NCBI GenBank assembly: GCA_964017195.1 | Contig: OZ024889.1 | Location: 67,457,858 to 67,521,857, forward strand | Direction of reading: 5' to 3' | Source of the DNA: Siderastrea radians | Taxonomy: Eukaryota > Cnidaria > Anthozoa > Scleractinia > Rhizangiidae | Length of the DNA: 64,000 nt | Shown here: positions 1 through 10,862 of the stretch, piece after piece | Layout of the letters: every line of letters starts with the position of its first letter | Position numbering within the stretch: position 1 is the stretch's first letter | Translations under genes and position numbers: made by a program | The notes under the pieces: generated by a model | The model's input: the letters and a program-made list of their open reading frames with translations, nothing else | Told to the model about the DNA's origin: nothing | Databases searched by the model: none

Positions 1-160
1 TTTGTGTTTATCGCGTTAATTTCCCTCATTTTGAAATTTACCCCCTCTTTTGCGTTAATTTCTTTTATTGGGGAGTAATTTTCCCTTCAATTCGCATTAA
101 TTTAAGTTGCGTTAATTTCAAATACCTTAATAAACACGCGTTAATTTCCTATAATAAGGT
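1..160. repeat. Cluster of GCGTTAATTT motifs
   Basis: Five copies of GCGTTAATTT, or a one-base variant, begin near 13, 52, 94, 109 and 138, separated by irregular AT-rich spacers. This looks like a decayed tandem or interspersed repeat that continues off the left edge of the window. No coding potential was seen and the function is unknown. Confidence 0.45.
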
Positions 161-1499
161 ATATGTTGTCCCACAGGGTATGGAAATTAATAATGTATTA
201 TGTAATGGCACTACGTACTTAGCCTGAACAGAGACAGTATGCTTTTAAGTTTGTACAGTGTGTGTGTAGATTTATGATCTCGAATGTCAGCTGTTTTGCT
301 TTGCAGTCTTGTAGCCTGGGGTATGGAGATGAGTATTTGGAGTCCTCGTCTCACAAGAGACATGCTATTCAGGGTAAGTCGAAGGCCTCGAGCGGACGGA
401 TTCGACATCGTCCAACATTGTTGAATACAACTTTGTTGGACGATTATTGCAGGAGATGGCCAAACAAATTCTACAGCTCGATAAAGCATAGTTCAAGTTT
501 GTTGAATTGAACTTTCTAAACGCGTTTAACCACCCGTTAAATGATGTTAAATTATAAAAATTGGTGTTTCTTGTTCATGCACGTGTTAACATTTTTGCAC
601 GTGCCAGCCAACGAACTCGATGTTAAATCGAAATTGTGATGGGAAAGTTGGTTCAACATCATCCAAACTTCATTCCACTTCATCCAACATCATTCAACAT
701 CGTGGCCAAACATGTATAACATTTTGAATTCAGCAAAGTTGAACGGTATTGAATGGAAAGTGGAGCCAGTTTGACCGTAACCTAAGAGTTCGTTCAGTGG
801 AGAAACCAACTGCGTTTTTGAAGTAAATCTTTATATTTTAATTAAGTCATTACGGTATCTGATTAGTCCAATTTTCTAGCTGTGCGCAAAACGCAAGGGA
901 AAAATTGCAGAAATGAACTTACAGTTGTATGCGCTTGCATAAATTAGTGTACTTTGCAGAGAGATACATGTACTACTTAACGTGAGTTCAAATACATATG
1001 AATTTTTTTGTCGCTTATATTGGTGTGACCGCCAGAAATTGAACATATGACTAACCGAACACAAACGGGCGACTTGAAATGGTGACATCAACAATCACAT
1101 TGCTGAGCACCACAAAAACAAACAAACAAACAAACAAACCACAGAATCGACTGGAACTCATCTAAATGCGTTACGTACAGTACGAACTACTTTCAACGAG
1201 TCACACTGGAAAGCTGGTTTACTAACTTAGCACAAACACCACCGAACCGTTGCCAAGAACTACCTGCACCTTACAAACGACTTATTGACGACAACAACAA
1301 GACGGACAAACAATAGACAAACCGACTAATTTTACTAAGAATAGACCAACGAACATTTGACTAACAAAAGACGGATCGAAACGCACTAATCACATTTACA
1401 GTCATCGCAGTCAATAACATCACGGCTTAACTGACAGACGACCAATAACATCGCGAGTTCGTCGACCAATCAGGACAACGACCAGAGACTTAAACATCT
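161..1499. other. Intergenic, no gene seen
   Basis: No open frame here resembles a known protein. The part from about 390 to 770 is rich in variants of 'catccaacat' and 'gttgaa' on both strands (for example 400-470 and 645-710) and is probably a decayed transposon. A short (CAAA)n run lies near 1115-1138. Confidence 0.5.
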
Positions 1500-1870
1500 A
1501 GTGACGATTCACAATTTACTTGACTCTGATGATCACTTCCGCTCAGGTTGTCGAAACGTTAGTCAATGTCACCTCAAACAGCTCTCCTCAGGACTACATT
1601 CACCGCGACGGTCGTAATTTACTGACTTGATATGACTCCTGGGTTCAAACCATTCACAGTGAAACCTGTTTTAACAAGTTTGTTTTGTTCGTAGGAGTTC
1701 CTGTCTGACCAGGTTACACCCGGTTTGCCTGGACTGGAAGACCTGGGAGTGGAACCTTCCACCCTTGAAACTATCGCCATTTCAGTTCTACGGCGACACA
1801 GGCAATCTTTCTTCTGGGATGAATCCATCGACTCTGATGCGCCATGTCGACCAACCAGCTCTTATGCAAC
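1500..1870. repeat. Interspersed repeat containing the GAAACGTTAG/GAAACGTCAG motif
   Basis: The segment at 1520-1660 (a 'gctcaggttgtcgaaacg' core, then 'ctcctcaggactacattcac' and 'gactcctgggttcaaacc') recurs with changes at about 39227-39415 and, inverted, at 58085-58250. The part at 1640-1870 is repeated closely at 15185-15420. The region can be translated on the minus strand, but the frame matches nothing I recognise. It is most likely the end of a retroelement family. Confidence 0.55.
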
Positions 1871-2391
1871 TCACTGAGTGAATTACGAGGAAAATCACAT
1901 TTAAAAAAACCTTAATTGTACATAATAACCTTTAAACTAGCCGGTGTTGAATGACTCTTCAGATCGTTTTCCGACGTCATTGTGTGTGCTAAGATTGAGT
2001 ATTTTATGGTCAGTCAACGTGACTTTTTGTCCATTCGAGAAGTAATTGATGTTGTATAAGAGGCTATCAGAGTAATAAAATAGGTTGGTACTAAGTGTCT
2101 GTGATATTGCAGTGAAAAGTTTCGTTGCAAGATGGTGAATAAAGAAAGATCTTATTTTTAATGATAATGCTTGTTTTTCGCTCCTCGTTGTCGAACATAT
2201 TTTCATTTATACATACAGTCGACCCGGATGCTATCCTTACAAAAACCTTATTGTGGACAATTTGCTTGGTCTCAGATAAATCAAAATTCGTTATAACTCC
2301 AGATCTACAATTTCCCTGGCTGGAGAGGTCTGTTGTGTAAAAGTGAAGGAAATCTGTTGCATCAGCGGTTGAAAAAAAAAGCAGCTAAAGG

Positions 2392-2507
2392 CTGGTTTCC
2401 ATATGATCGCTACGATCGCTGGAAAAAACGTTCAGCGATGGTTGCGATCATATGGAAACCACACTTCAGCTTTCCAGCGATCGTAGCGATCATATGAAGA
2501 GAACCCT
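2392..2507. repeat. Fold-back element
   Basis: The left arm 'gctggtttccatatgatcgc' continues into 'tacgatcgctgga'. It is answered by 'tccagcgatcgtagcgatc' and 'atatgaa' at the right end, with a third inverted copy of the GCGATCATATG word in the middle (2445-2458). This is a typical small non-autonomous hairpin element. No target duplication is obvious. Confidence 0.6.
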
Positions 2508-2509
2508 AA

Positions 2510-5400
2510 AGACGAGCTTTGCCGCGCCCATGCCGCTTTGAAGCAATCTTTACCTAGGGTAATCGGTGATATGTATGATGAAAGGTATCGGTGTACATGG
2601 ACCAATTTCTACATGAAGATGTAGTACTAATCCATGAGAAGTCTTTTCCAAAATCTGTTAAGATTTTCCTAAATGTTCATCAATACCCTGTGAATTTCGT
2701 CTTGTGCTAAACGTGTTCTCGAAAGAGCTCAGCCGTTTTGGATCATAATTTTCCCACCAAATTTTAGCGCTACAAAACAGCCTGCCTACAGTAGCAAGCT
2801 TGTCTGTGGAAGCTTTTTTTGGCTGTCTTTCTGTGTAATGAGTTCAAAAAAAAAAAAAAAATGCGAAAGCGTTTTGGGGAAATTTGCCGCTCAGTCAAGT
2901 TTTCAGCTTTGGAAATGAAAGAAATTCATCCGAGCTGCTCCCATTTTGGCTTATGTTCTACTACCTATCCATGAATGCCAGTGAATAGTTATCAGAAATC
3001 GCCTCATTTGGTTTCGAATAGTTTGGACTGAAATAAGGTGTGTATTTTGCTCTTTCAACTTAAGTTTATGTCTTTACACAAAAGTTCATAATAGAAAAGC
3101 AGAAGATGGATTTCTCTAAAACTTCGTCGGCATTTATTTCAATTGCTATTTTGAATATGATGATCTCCAAATTTTTGTCCATGCAACAATTTGAAAGTGT
3201 TCAAGCGTTACCTTTAAGTCAGTAAAGTTAACTTGTCCATTCACATTGAAGCGCACAACCTTCTTTTTCTTTGTTGCTTGTTTCTGTTATGCAGACATTA
3301 CGTCTGTCGTTAAGAGTTTCCATACAAGTGTGAATTCAATTGCTATCATGTGTTTTCGATAACGCTTGATTGGCCTCGGAGACTTCTTTGCAGTTGGTAA
3401 GATGGAATATAATGGCTGGTGTTCGTCCGTGCTAATCTTAGTATGAAGCCTTCTATCAGACTTTTCTTGAACCGAGTATGCTACTGAATCTTTGACCATG
3501 AAATATTTTGGTGTAGGCGTCAGGTTTATTTACTGTATTAAAAAGTAAACATAACTATAATATGTTACATTATGTCTGTCTTGTATTTAACAAATTGGAC
3601 AATGGACAACAATTTGTGTTGCGGCGTTACGTTTAGATGTAAATTTCTTTCTCCAAAATAAGCAAAACTCAATTTAAAGTCCGGCTTATCAACAGCGATG
3701 TTGCCTTGGTAAGAACAAGTAGCTAAACCAAAGCTTCAGAAACTAAATTTCCGTGGTTATACTTATTTTTTGCCAATTTCTGATGCCCTAGCTGGACAGG
3801 TATGAATCGTTTATAAATAATGATAAATATCTCACAGGTGCTATAAAACTGTCTTTTGTGAAGCAGGCTGTCCGACTATCATTCTAACTAGTTAACGTGT
3901 TGGTGGCCTGTAAGTGCGGTGTCTGTTTAGTGACACATAACCCTAAGGGAAAAAGCGCTTTCGCTATTACACGTCGGCTGTTTTCTTAGGCTATTGCTGC
4001 TGGATTGATGAATCAAGATCAACGTCTAATCATGAGATGTGCTCCCAATACATGAAAAAAAAAAAAATGGACGTTATGAAAACTGAAATTTCCGACGCAG
4101 GGTCTCCTTTGTTAGAGTCTTTGCAATCTTTGGAGAGTTTATTCTCGCTAAATATATGTCTGATTTATACTAAGACTAGCAGTTAGCTTGGAAATATGCT
4201 GAATTGTAAAAGGGTATCTTAGATTTTCCATGTTCGGTTTATTTTCCCTTTACAAAGCGTTGCAAAACCTACTAATTTAATTTTTGCAGAATTTGTCCAA
4301 AAGTACAAATTTGAGACACACCTTTTTGGCTGTGTAGATTATATTACGCCGGAAATTAGAAGTGGAGAGATTCAACAAGCTGCACTTTTTTGCTCATGGA
4401 CACTTTGATCAAAAGTTATTACAAATACAATATTTGTGTTTAGTATGCTTTCCGAAAATTTTCACTTTATTAGGATTACCGGTGAATATTTTTGTGCGCT
4501 ATGCGTAGCTATAGAAAAACACCACTCTGCCTTCTGTGAAATTTACCACCTGGCGCGCGGTTCTCGAAAGCCCCGGAAACCTTTCGGCTCCGAAAAGCCA
4601 TTTGTAATCATGCCAGTCATGTAAACCACTTATCCTGCAAAGCGGCTATTTTCACATGTCTTTAAGAGAAGAGATGTTTATCTTATAGCAAAGCCTCGTG
4701 CTTAGAAACTTTCTTGTTTGCAAGATACAGTGTAAGTCATATTATATCGTGCCCGAAATCGGTCCGAAAAGGTTCGGGGTTTCGAGAAACGCACGCCTGG
4801 TGAATTGTTTTGTTCTATCTCGGATCTGGACGCTCTCGATAGAAATCTCCGGCTCAGCTGTTGATGAGCATTAGCATAAATAAATTTCCTAGTTTTTTGT
4901 AGCCTTTTGGTTGCACTGAAGGCAAATAATACTATTTTTTTAAATCAATTCACCAACTACACATGCTACACGGAAATACAAGTGTAGTTTTTAAGTGCAC
5001 GGTATTTTCGTGCACTTGGCGGAACTGCCTTGCTCTGCATAAAGGTTCTGTAAATCCCCAGCTCAGCTGTTGAAGAACACGTGCATAAATAAATTTCCCA
5101 TCATCATTTTAGTACGAGGAATAAAGTTTTCTCAGCTAGCTTTTCCTCTCAGTAATTAAGATCAAATCTTTAGTATTCATGAATGCAAATCAAACCGGGT
5201 CAATGAATACTTTATTCTGTACTTACGTGAAAATTTTTGTTCAAATGTCAGATTATTTTTTATTTCTAACATTTTTTTAAATAAAGAGAAGATAAGCCCT
5301 TAGTCCATCACAGCCTTACCACGTGCAACAACACTTCTACTTCTGGAAAAGGAACGATTCATTGTTGTTAACAGGTGAAATCTATGTATCTTATTAGCAT
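2510..5400. other. Upstream flank of GPCR unit 1, non-coding
   Basis: No gene was recognised. Most of this stretch (from about 3060) is paralogous to the flanks upstream of the GPCR copies in units 2 and 3, which shows that the duplication carried a long 5' region with the gene. Two short poly(A) runs lie near 2847 and 4055. Confidence 0.6.
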
Positions 5401-5407
5401 CTCAAGT

Positions 5408-5415
5408 TATATAAG
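5408..5415 (+). promoter_or_regulatory. TATA box of GPCR unit 1
   Basis: TATATAAG lies 76 bp before the GPCR ATG and is identical in sequence and setting to the element at 17383-17390 in front of the intact paralogue. Conservation between units supports a core promoter. The start of transcription is not known. Confidence 0.5.
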
Positions 5416-5490
5416 GCTCTGCAAGCTCAACTGAAACGTTTACTCAAGAAGAAACTAGGAGACTCTTTGAATTCTCTGTGACCCAAGGCC

Positions 5491-6456
5491 ATGCTGAACC
5501 AAAGCAACTCCGCGACAAACCACAGCAACTGGACAGCCCCACGACCGAGCGAATGATACTGTCGCCGGTTTCAAGAGGAAGACTACTTCGAATTAAACTA
5601 TGTTGTCACACTGGCCTCGATAATTTTGAACATTTTGTGCTGTCCTGTTACCATTCTGATGAACACATTGGTGATAGTGGCGATTAAATCAAGACAAAGA
5701 TTACGCAGCATGTACAACATCCTCCTGGCCTGTTTGGCGGGAACTGATCTTCTTGTTGGAAATATTACTCAGCCTACTTATATTGCCATGGAGATTTTCG
5801 GCATCGCGGGTGGTTCAGTGAATACATACTGCAACATATTTGAGAACATTTTCAGACCGTTTGTTTATCTCTCCACCCTACCATCGCTTTTCCACCTTGC
5901 ATTAATAAGCATTGAGCGTTATATCGCCCTAAAATATGCTTTACGATACCACGAGATCGTAACAAAACTTCGGTTGACTATAGGTGTTGGATTTAGTTGG
6001 TTTGTACCCCTGTCGTATACTCTTTTTAGATTGCTGAAAGTTAATCCTAGAGCTGCTGATGCTCTCAGAGGAATTTTGGTAATTTTTTGTCTATTAATAA
6101 TTGCGTTTTGTCACATCACTGTCTATTTTATCACTCGACGACACGAAAAGCAAATCTCAACAGAACAGATTTCAGAGGAAGCAGCTTCAAAGTTCCTGGA
6201 GGAAAGAAAGGCTTGGAAAACGACCAGCATTATTATCGGCTTTGTTTTTTTATTTTTTTCAGTGGGGTTAGTCTTCAATTTAGCACTGTTATTTGGTTCC
6301 ATTAGTAAAGAATCGCCTAAATCTTACTTTTCATTAAATGTTACCTTTTCATCTATCATGCTAAATTCGCTTTGTAACCCAATAATTTATTGCTGGCGAA
6401 GTAAGAAAATCCGTAAAGCAATGATTGGTGTTATAAGAAGAGGGAATCAAAACTGA
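5491..6456 (+). pseudogene. Rhodopsin-class GPCR with one premature TGA
   Basis: Close paralogue of the intact receptor at 17466-18428, in a single exon. From the ATG at 5491 the frame matches the intact N-terminus until TGA at 5554-5556 (codon 22). There 'gaatgatac' replaces 'gaatac', a 3-base insertion that creates a stop without shifting frame. After the stop the frame is open to 6456. It shows TM1 with an asparagine, TM2 'LACLAGTDLLVG', the TM3 cysteine 'NTYC', an ERY motif where most family members have DRY, and TM7 'NPIIYCW'. The next in-frame ATG (5659) lies inside TM1 and would not give a normal receptor. The membrane core shows no further damage, so inactivation is recent, or the stop is an allele or a sequencing error. 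Ligand unknown. Confidence 0.8.
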
Positions 6457-6701
6457 TGAATACGATAAAAAACAATTTTTGCTTGCATTAGTGTGTAATT
6501 ATATAGCGTTTTTCTTTGTTCTGAAAGCAATGAAACCTTATTTACTAGGGCATGTATGCTCGTGGCAGTAATTTTAACTAAACAACTTGAAGATTGTCGC
6601 TCCTGTAAGTTAAACAAGATATTTCAGATCAATTAAAATAATTTTATTACCTGTAACGATGGCTGGCTTCATTTCCCATTAGCCTACGACTATGTCCTCT
6701 C

Positions 6702-7071
6702 CCGGTGGGGGGGACTCCCGTATGAAAGTGACGGGGATGCTCGTCGTCTCGCTTAGGGTTGTAAATTTTAGATTTTGGTCTCGCGTAGGGTTTTTAGGAA
6801 GGAAAGCCAATATTTTTACCCATTCAGGTATCGCTTAGGGTGTGCGTAAAGAAATATCTAAATGAAAAAACCAAACGACGTCAATCTTTAGCATCAACCT
6901 TTAGTGGATTTAAAATCACTGAAGCTCCTATTTGGTTGTCTGTTTTAGCATGGTCTCGTTAAGGGGTCAAATAACGCCTGAACCACGCCCAGATTGGTCT
7001 CCTTTAGGGGTTTAATTCTGATTTTCCGACGAGCATCCCCGTCACTTTCATATGGGATGTCCCCCCCCGGG
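6702..7071. mobile_element. hAT-like MITE with 8-bp target duplication
   Basis: This 370-bp insert has terminal inverted repeats. The left end 'ccggtgggggggga' runs into 'gtatgaaagtgacgggg' and 'atgctcgtcg', and the right end is its near-perfect complement (7027-7071). It is flanked by GTCCTCTC at 6694-6701 and again at 7072-7079. The paralogous site in unit 2 (about 14970-14985, 'tatgtcctgtcgcatttctc') lacks it, so the empty site is visible. An 8-bp duplication is typical of hAT-family transposition. It encodes no transposase. Confidence 0.85.
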
Positions 7072-7232
7072 GTCCTCTCGCATTTCTCTCAGCTACTAGG
7101 GCGTTTGTCTGCGAAATCTCTCTCGCGCGAAGCTCTTAGCGGCGGGGGGCGATGAGAGGCGGCCGTAGGCTACATTTCTCCGTAAGCAAATAATTGTGAT
7201 AATGATGATAAAAGTAACAACAGCAACAACAA

Positions 7233-7235
7233 CAA

Positions 7236-7282
<47 letters not shown>

Positions 7283-7284
7283 GC

Positions 7285-7318
<34 letters not shown>
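7233..7318. repeat. (AAT)n microsatellite
   Basis: About 85 bp of AAT/ATA triplets with a few TAGCAAT interruptions. It lies in the 3' flank of GPCR unit 1; the unit 3 flank (18780-18840) has only a short imperfect version. The open frames seen through it (poly-Ile, poly-Tyr) are artefacts of the triplet repeat. Confidence 0.95.
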
Positions 7319-7419
7319 GCGGTTCTTAAGCCATTCTCGCACGCTCATTGGTCGACAATCATTGGCAATCATGAAAAAGCAACATGCATGGCACAAACCG
7401 CCGGCCGACGGGCGGAAAA

Positions 7420-8400
7420 TTTAATGTAAATTTGGTCTTTCTGTTCAAGATAATTTATCCGATGTTCGTTTTTACGGCGAAATCAAAAATTACTTTCGCT
7501 ATAGGAGAAAGATTTGGAAATTTGAAACACTCAAACTTCTGGATTAGAAAATTTTGAAGATCTTTTTGACTAGAGAAATTCCGTAAGCAGGCGAAGTTTT
7601 TTTTAGTGGAAGAAGGGTGCTATTCCTTCTTTTCTTGTTTTGAGTATGATCAAGACTTTAATAAGAAGACCGGGAGAAACAGGAAGTTGGACTTTTAGAG
7701 TAAATAAGGGCTTAATGATAGGGAGTTTTCCTGTCTTAAGAAGAATACAAAAAGAAAAAGTAGTTCATCTCTGCAGTGCTCCAACAAGATGCTGGATCCT
7801 GAAAACTCCTTTCTAGAGCGCATGCTCTTTTCCTTACAGGACAAGACATATTTTGTAGAATACCAAACGCTCCTTTTAATGTCAGTTTCTTTGGCGGCGC
7901 CAAACAACTACCGCGCCGCCTTTATCCTTTAGCTTTAGTACATTCAATTCGCGCCAAAATCCAGGAGCTCAATTCTAAACTTTAACCACCTAATAGACAA
8001 AGTTGTTTGGCCGATCGGCCTTTACCGACAAGAAGCTTTTCAGCAACTTTCCGACATCTGTTTTTATGCCAAAGTTGACAAAGATCTCACTTCAGCCAAC
8101 CAAAAAGCTCGTTCAAGGAAACTGTTCAGACCTATGAGACGTCAAAAGAAATGGTAAAGACGCATTCAAATTAGTCGCCCGACACTATAATATCCCTTAT
8201 CATTCTAGCCAATTCATGACGGTCTGCAGCCTTTCTCTACACCAGGGTAACACGGAAAGTCGTAAAAATCTAGAACAAAAATTTATTTTTCAAATCGGCA
8301 CACTTAATCCCCACGGTTTCAACGAACTGTTTTCATTCAACTTATTTATTCTTGTTTTTTCACGTTGCCATGTTCCTCCAATAGCGTAGCTCCACCGTTC
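7420..8400. other. Intergenic, 3' flank of GPCR unit 1
   Basis: 7420-7900 is paralogous to 18940-19600. For example 'caacaagatgctggatcctg' at about 7785 corresponds to the site that carries an insertion at 19367 in unit 3. 7900-8400 has no recognisable content. Confidence 0.5.
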
Positions 8401-8404
8401 TCCA

Positions 8405-8520
8405 AATAAACCAAGTACAACCCACAACTCCTCTTGATTCGATCTGACGAAGGGCTGACGCTCGAAACGTCAGCTTTCAATTTCTCTGCGTTGGCCAATT
8501 TACCTTATCAACTCAATTGA
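8405..8520. repeat. Interspersed repeat end with GCTGACG hairpin
   Basis: Contains 'gctgacg-ctcgaaa-cgtcagc' (about 8454-8474), a perfect 7-bp hairpin with a 7-base loop, in the setting 'gatctgacgaagggctgacg'. It shares the GAAACGTCAG core with the repeats at 1553, 39329 and 58185. Probably the end of a retroelement family; type not settled. Confidence 0.45.
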
Positions 8521-8826
8521 TAATTCCAAATTTTGCTGCTTTCTTTCCATTACTTCTTTGAATGATCTCCATATTTCAAGTCCGTGCGACAATTCAACGT
8601 GGTGAAGCATTGATTTAAGTCAGGAAACGTATCGTTCATATTTTCAGCGCACAACCTTTTTTTGTTTGTGCTTGTTTATCTCGTTTACAAGTGCTAATAC
8701 CAACAACGCTTGATTGCCCTAGGAGAATCTGCTAATCTTTACCATGATTTCTTGTGGAAGGGGCGTCAGTCTTATTTAGTGTATTCAAAAAGGAACACAA
8801 CTGGAATATGAGTACACTTCGATATA

Positions 8827-9016
8827 GACTGCGAGTAGTCTCTAATTTTGGCGATCGCGATTGTGGGGCGGGCGAAATACAAAAATTAGAACGCCAAAAA
8901 TTAGCATTTTTGGCGCTCCCCTCGCGTCACGTCTCCTCGAAATTTCGCGCGCGCGCGCGTGTGTATTTCGCCCGCCCCACAATCGCAATCGCTAAAATTA
9001 GAGACTACTCGCAGTC
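8827..9016. mobile_element. TA-flanked MITE (about 54-bp inverted repeats)
   Basis: 'gactgcgagtagtctctaat' starts an arm of about 54 bp, and the right end carries its complement up to 'ctactcgcagtc'. Both ends abut TA (8825-8826 and 9017-9018), the usual target duplication of Tc1/mariner-type elements. The centre holds a (CG)n run. An open frame of 108 codons across it is incidental. Confidence 0.8.
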
Positions 9017-9381
9017 TAACTTCGAAAAAACCTCAATAAAATTACTCAAATCTAACCAATTTATAAGAAGTTGGACATAACGGACAAGAATTTGTGATAC
9101 GATAAGACAGATGTACTATTTTCCCAAACGAGCAAAACCCAATTTTAAAGTCCGGCTTATCAACAGAGATGTTGCCGTGGTACTAAACTTCTGTGGTTAT
9201 TCTTGTTCTTTGCCAAGTTTTGGTGCCCTGGCATGAATCGTTTAATAATAATGATAAACATTTCATAGGTACTGTCAAACTGTGTTCGCTTACGTCAGCT
9301 GTCCTTTTATCACTCTAGAACATGTTGGCCATAAAGGCGGTTGATATAACACAGAGACTAGTACGAGACTATAGTACACAA

Positions 9382-9505
9382 TATGTACAACGTACTTCTG
9401 ACCTGCTTGGCGGGATTTGACATGCTTGTCGAAACAGTCCTGGCTCAGCCCACTTTTATTAATTGCAGAGGAGATTTTGGTCACTGCTGGTGGTTCAATG
9501 GATGA
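9382..9505 (+). pseudogene. GPCR fragment (TM2 region)
   Basis: 'atgtacaacgtacttctgac' and what follows translates as MYNVLLTCLAGFDMLVETV, clearly the TM2 segment of the local GPCR family (compare 'NVLLACLAGTDLLVGTV'). Similarity runs on to 'ggtggttcaatgg' and then stops. It lies where units 1 and 3 have unrelated upstream sequence, so it was placed here by an ectopic event and not left over from a whole gene at this site. Confidence 0.75.
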
Positions 9506-9509
9506 CAAT

Positions 9510-10740
9510 TTTAAAACGTCTAATCGTGAGCTGTGCTAGCTATAATAACTGGAGAAAATATTTGAACAGCTCAAAGCTTTGGAACAGATAATGGGAAGAT
9601 AATTTCAACTCGATTAGTTCCGTAGGCGGGGAAAGTCGGAAAAGGGCATTATAATAAAACTGAAATTTTCGACGCAGGTCCCCTTTTTAAAAGTCTTCGC
9701 AATCGTTGCAGAGTTTATTCTCGCTAAATATATGACCGATTTACACAAAGACTAGCAGATAGCTTGCAAATATGCTATATTGTCAAAGGGTATGTTAAAT
9801 TTTCGATTTACTTTTCCTTTACGAACTGTCGCAAATCCCCGTAATTCAAACATACAAAATTTGTCAAAAAATAACGAAGGGCTAAAATACAAATCTGAGA
9901 CATATTTTTGGTCTTGAAAAAAAAACATACAAACAAACAAAAATCAAGCTGTACTTTTTTCTCATGAATACTTTCATCAAATGTGATAAGAGTTGTGTTC
10001 AGTAAGCTGTCCGAAATTTTTCCTTTTAATTATTAGGGAAGTCGTTGCCATTTAATTTGTGCGCTATGCGTAGTTATAGAAAAGCACTAGTTTGCCTTCT
10101 GTGAAATCTGTCACCTGGTGAATTTATATTGCTTTGTTGTATCTTGATAGTGGACGCTCTCGATGGATCTCCGGCACAGCTGTTGATGAGCATTTACATG
10201 ATAAATTTTCCCAGCAGCTCTTTGTACCTTCGAAGGCTGCGCAAAAAGCGAATAGTGTTTAAGAAATTCACCAATTGCACGGAACTATTTTTCTTTTTAA
10301 GTGGACAGTAGTTTCGTACACTTGGTGAATTGCCTTGCTCTATGTAAAAAGCTCTGTAAATCTCCGGCTCGGCTGTTGAAGAACACGTGGGTGCATAAAT
10401 GAATATCCCAGCATCTTGTTATTGTGAGAAATAGTCTTTCAGCAGGCGCTTGTTCTCAGTGGTTAAAGATCAAATCGTTATAGTATTCATGAAGGCAAAC
10501 TGTTTTCATTTGAAAACGTTTGTTAAACTGCACCAGATTGTTTTTGCCTTCTTGAATTTCTTTTAATAAAGCGACAGATAAACCCTTAGTCCATCACAGC
10601 CTTACCACGTGCAACACTTCTAACTCTAGAAAAGGAATGATTCATTGTTGAAATCTTTGTTTCTTATTAGCATGACAAGTTATAAGGTTTCGCGAGTTCA
10701 ACCAAGACATTTACTCAAGAAGAAACTAGAAGACTCTTTG
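9510..10740. other. Upstream flank of GPCR unit 2, non-coding
   Basis: Diverged copy of 4020-5460 and 16280-17455. The TATA box of the other units has decayed here to 'gttataagg' (about 10679-10687), which fits a dead gene downstream. No other gene is visible. Confidence 0.6.
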
Positions 10741-10862
10741 AATTCTCTGTGACCCAAGGCCATGTTGAACCAAAGCAACTCCGCCAAAAACCTCAGCAAC
10801 TGGACAGCCCAACGACCGAGCGAACACTGTCACCGGTTTCAAGAGGAAGACTACTTCGAATT

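Larger units (their letters stand above)
1640..7900 (+). repeat. GPCR array unit 1
   Basis: First of three diverged direct repeats. 1640-2340 matches 15200-15880. 3620-5460 matches 9120-10740 and 15885-17455. The GPCR body matches the two other loci. 7080-7900 matches 14975-15110 and 18640-19600. Boundaries were set by eye and are approximate. The unit carries the GPCR pseudogene at 5491-6456 and its own MITE insertion. Confidence 0.7.

Noticed and set aside
1619..1828. Minus-strand frame 'MDSSQKKDCLCRRRTEM' as a gene
   Set aside because: Part of an interspersed repeat that recurs at 15185-15420 with changed frame; probably not translated on its own.
7136..7429. Open frames rich in poly-Ile and poly-Tyr
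   Set aside because: They are translations of the (AAT)n microsatellite in all frames.
8754..9080. 108-codon + strand open frame
   Set aside because: It runs through the TA-flanked MITE at 8827-9016 and shows no protein similarity.
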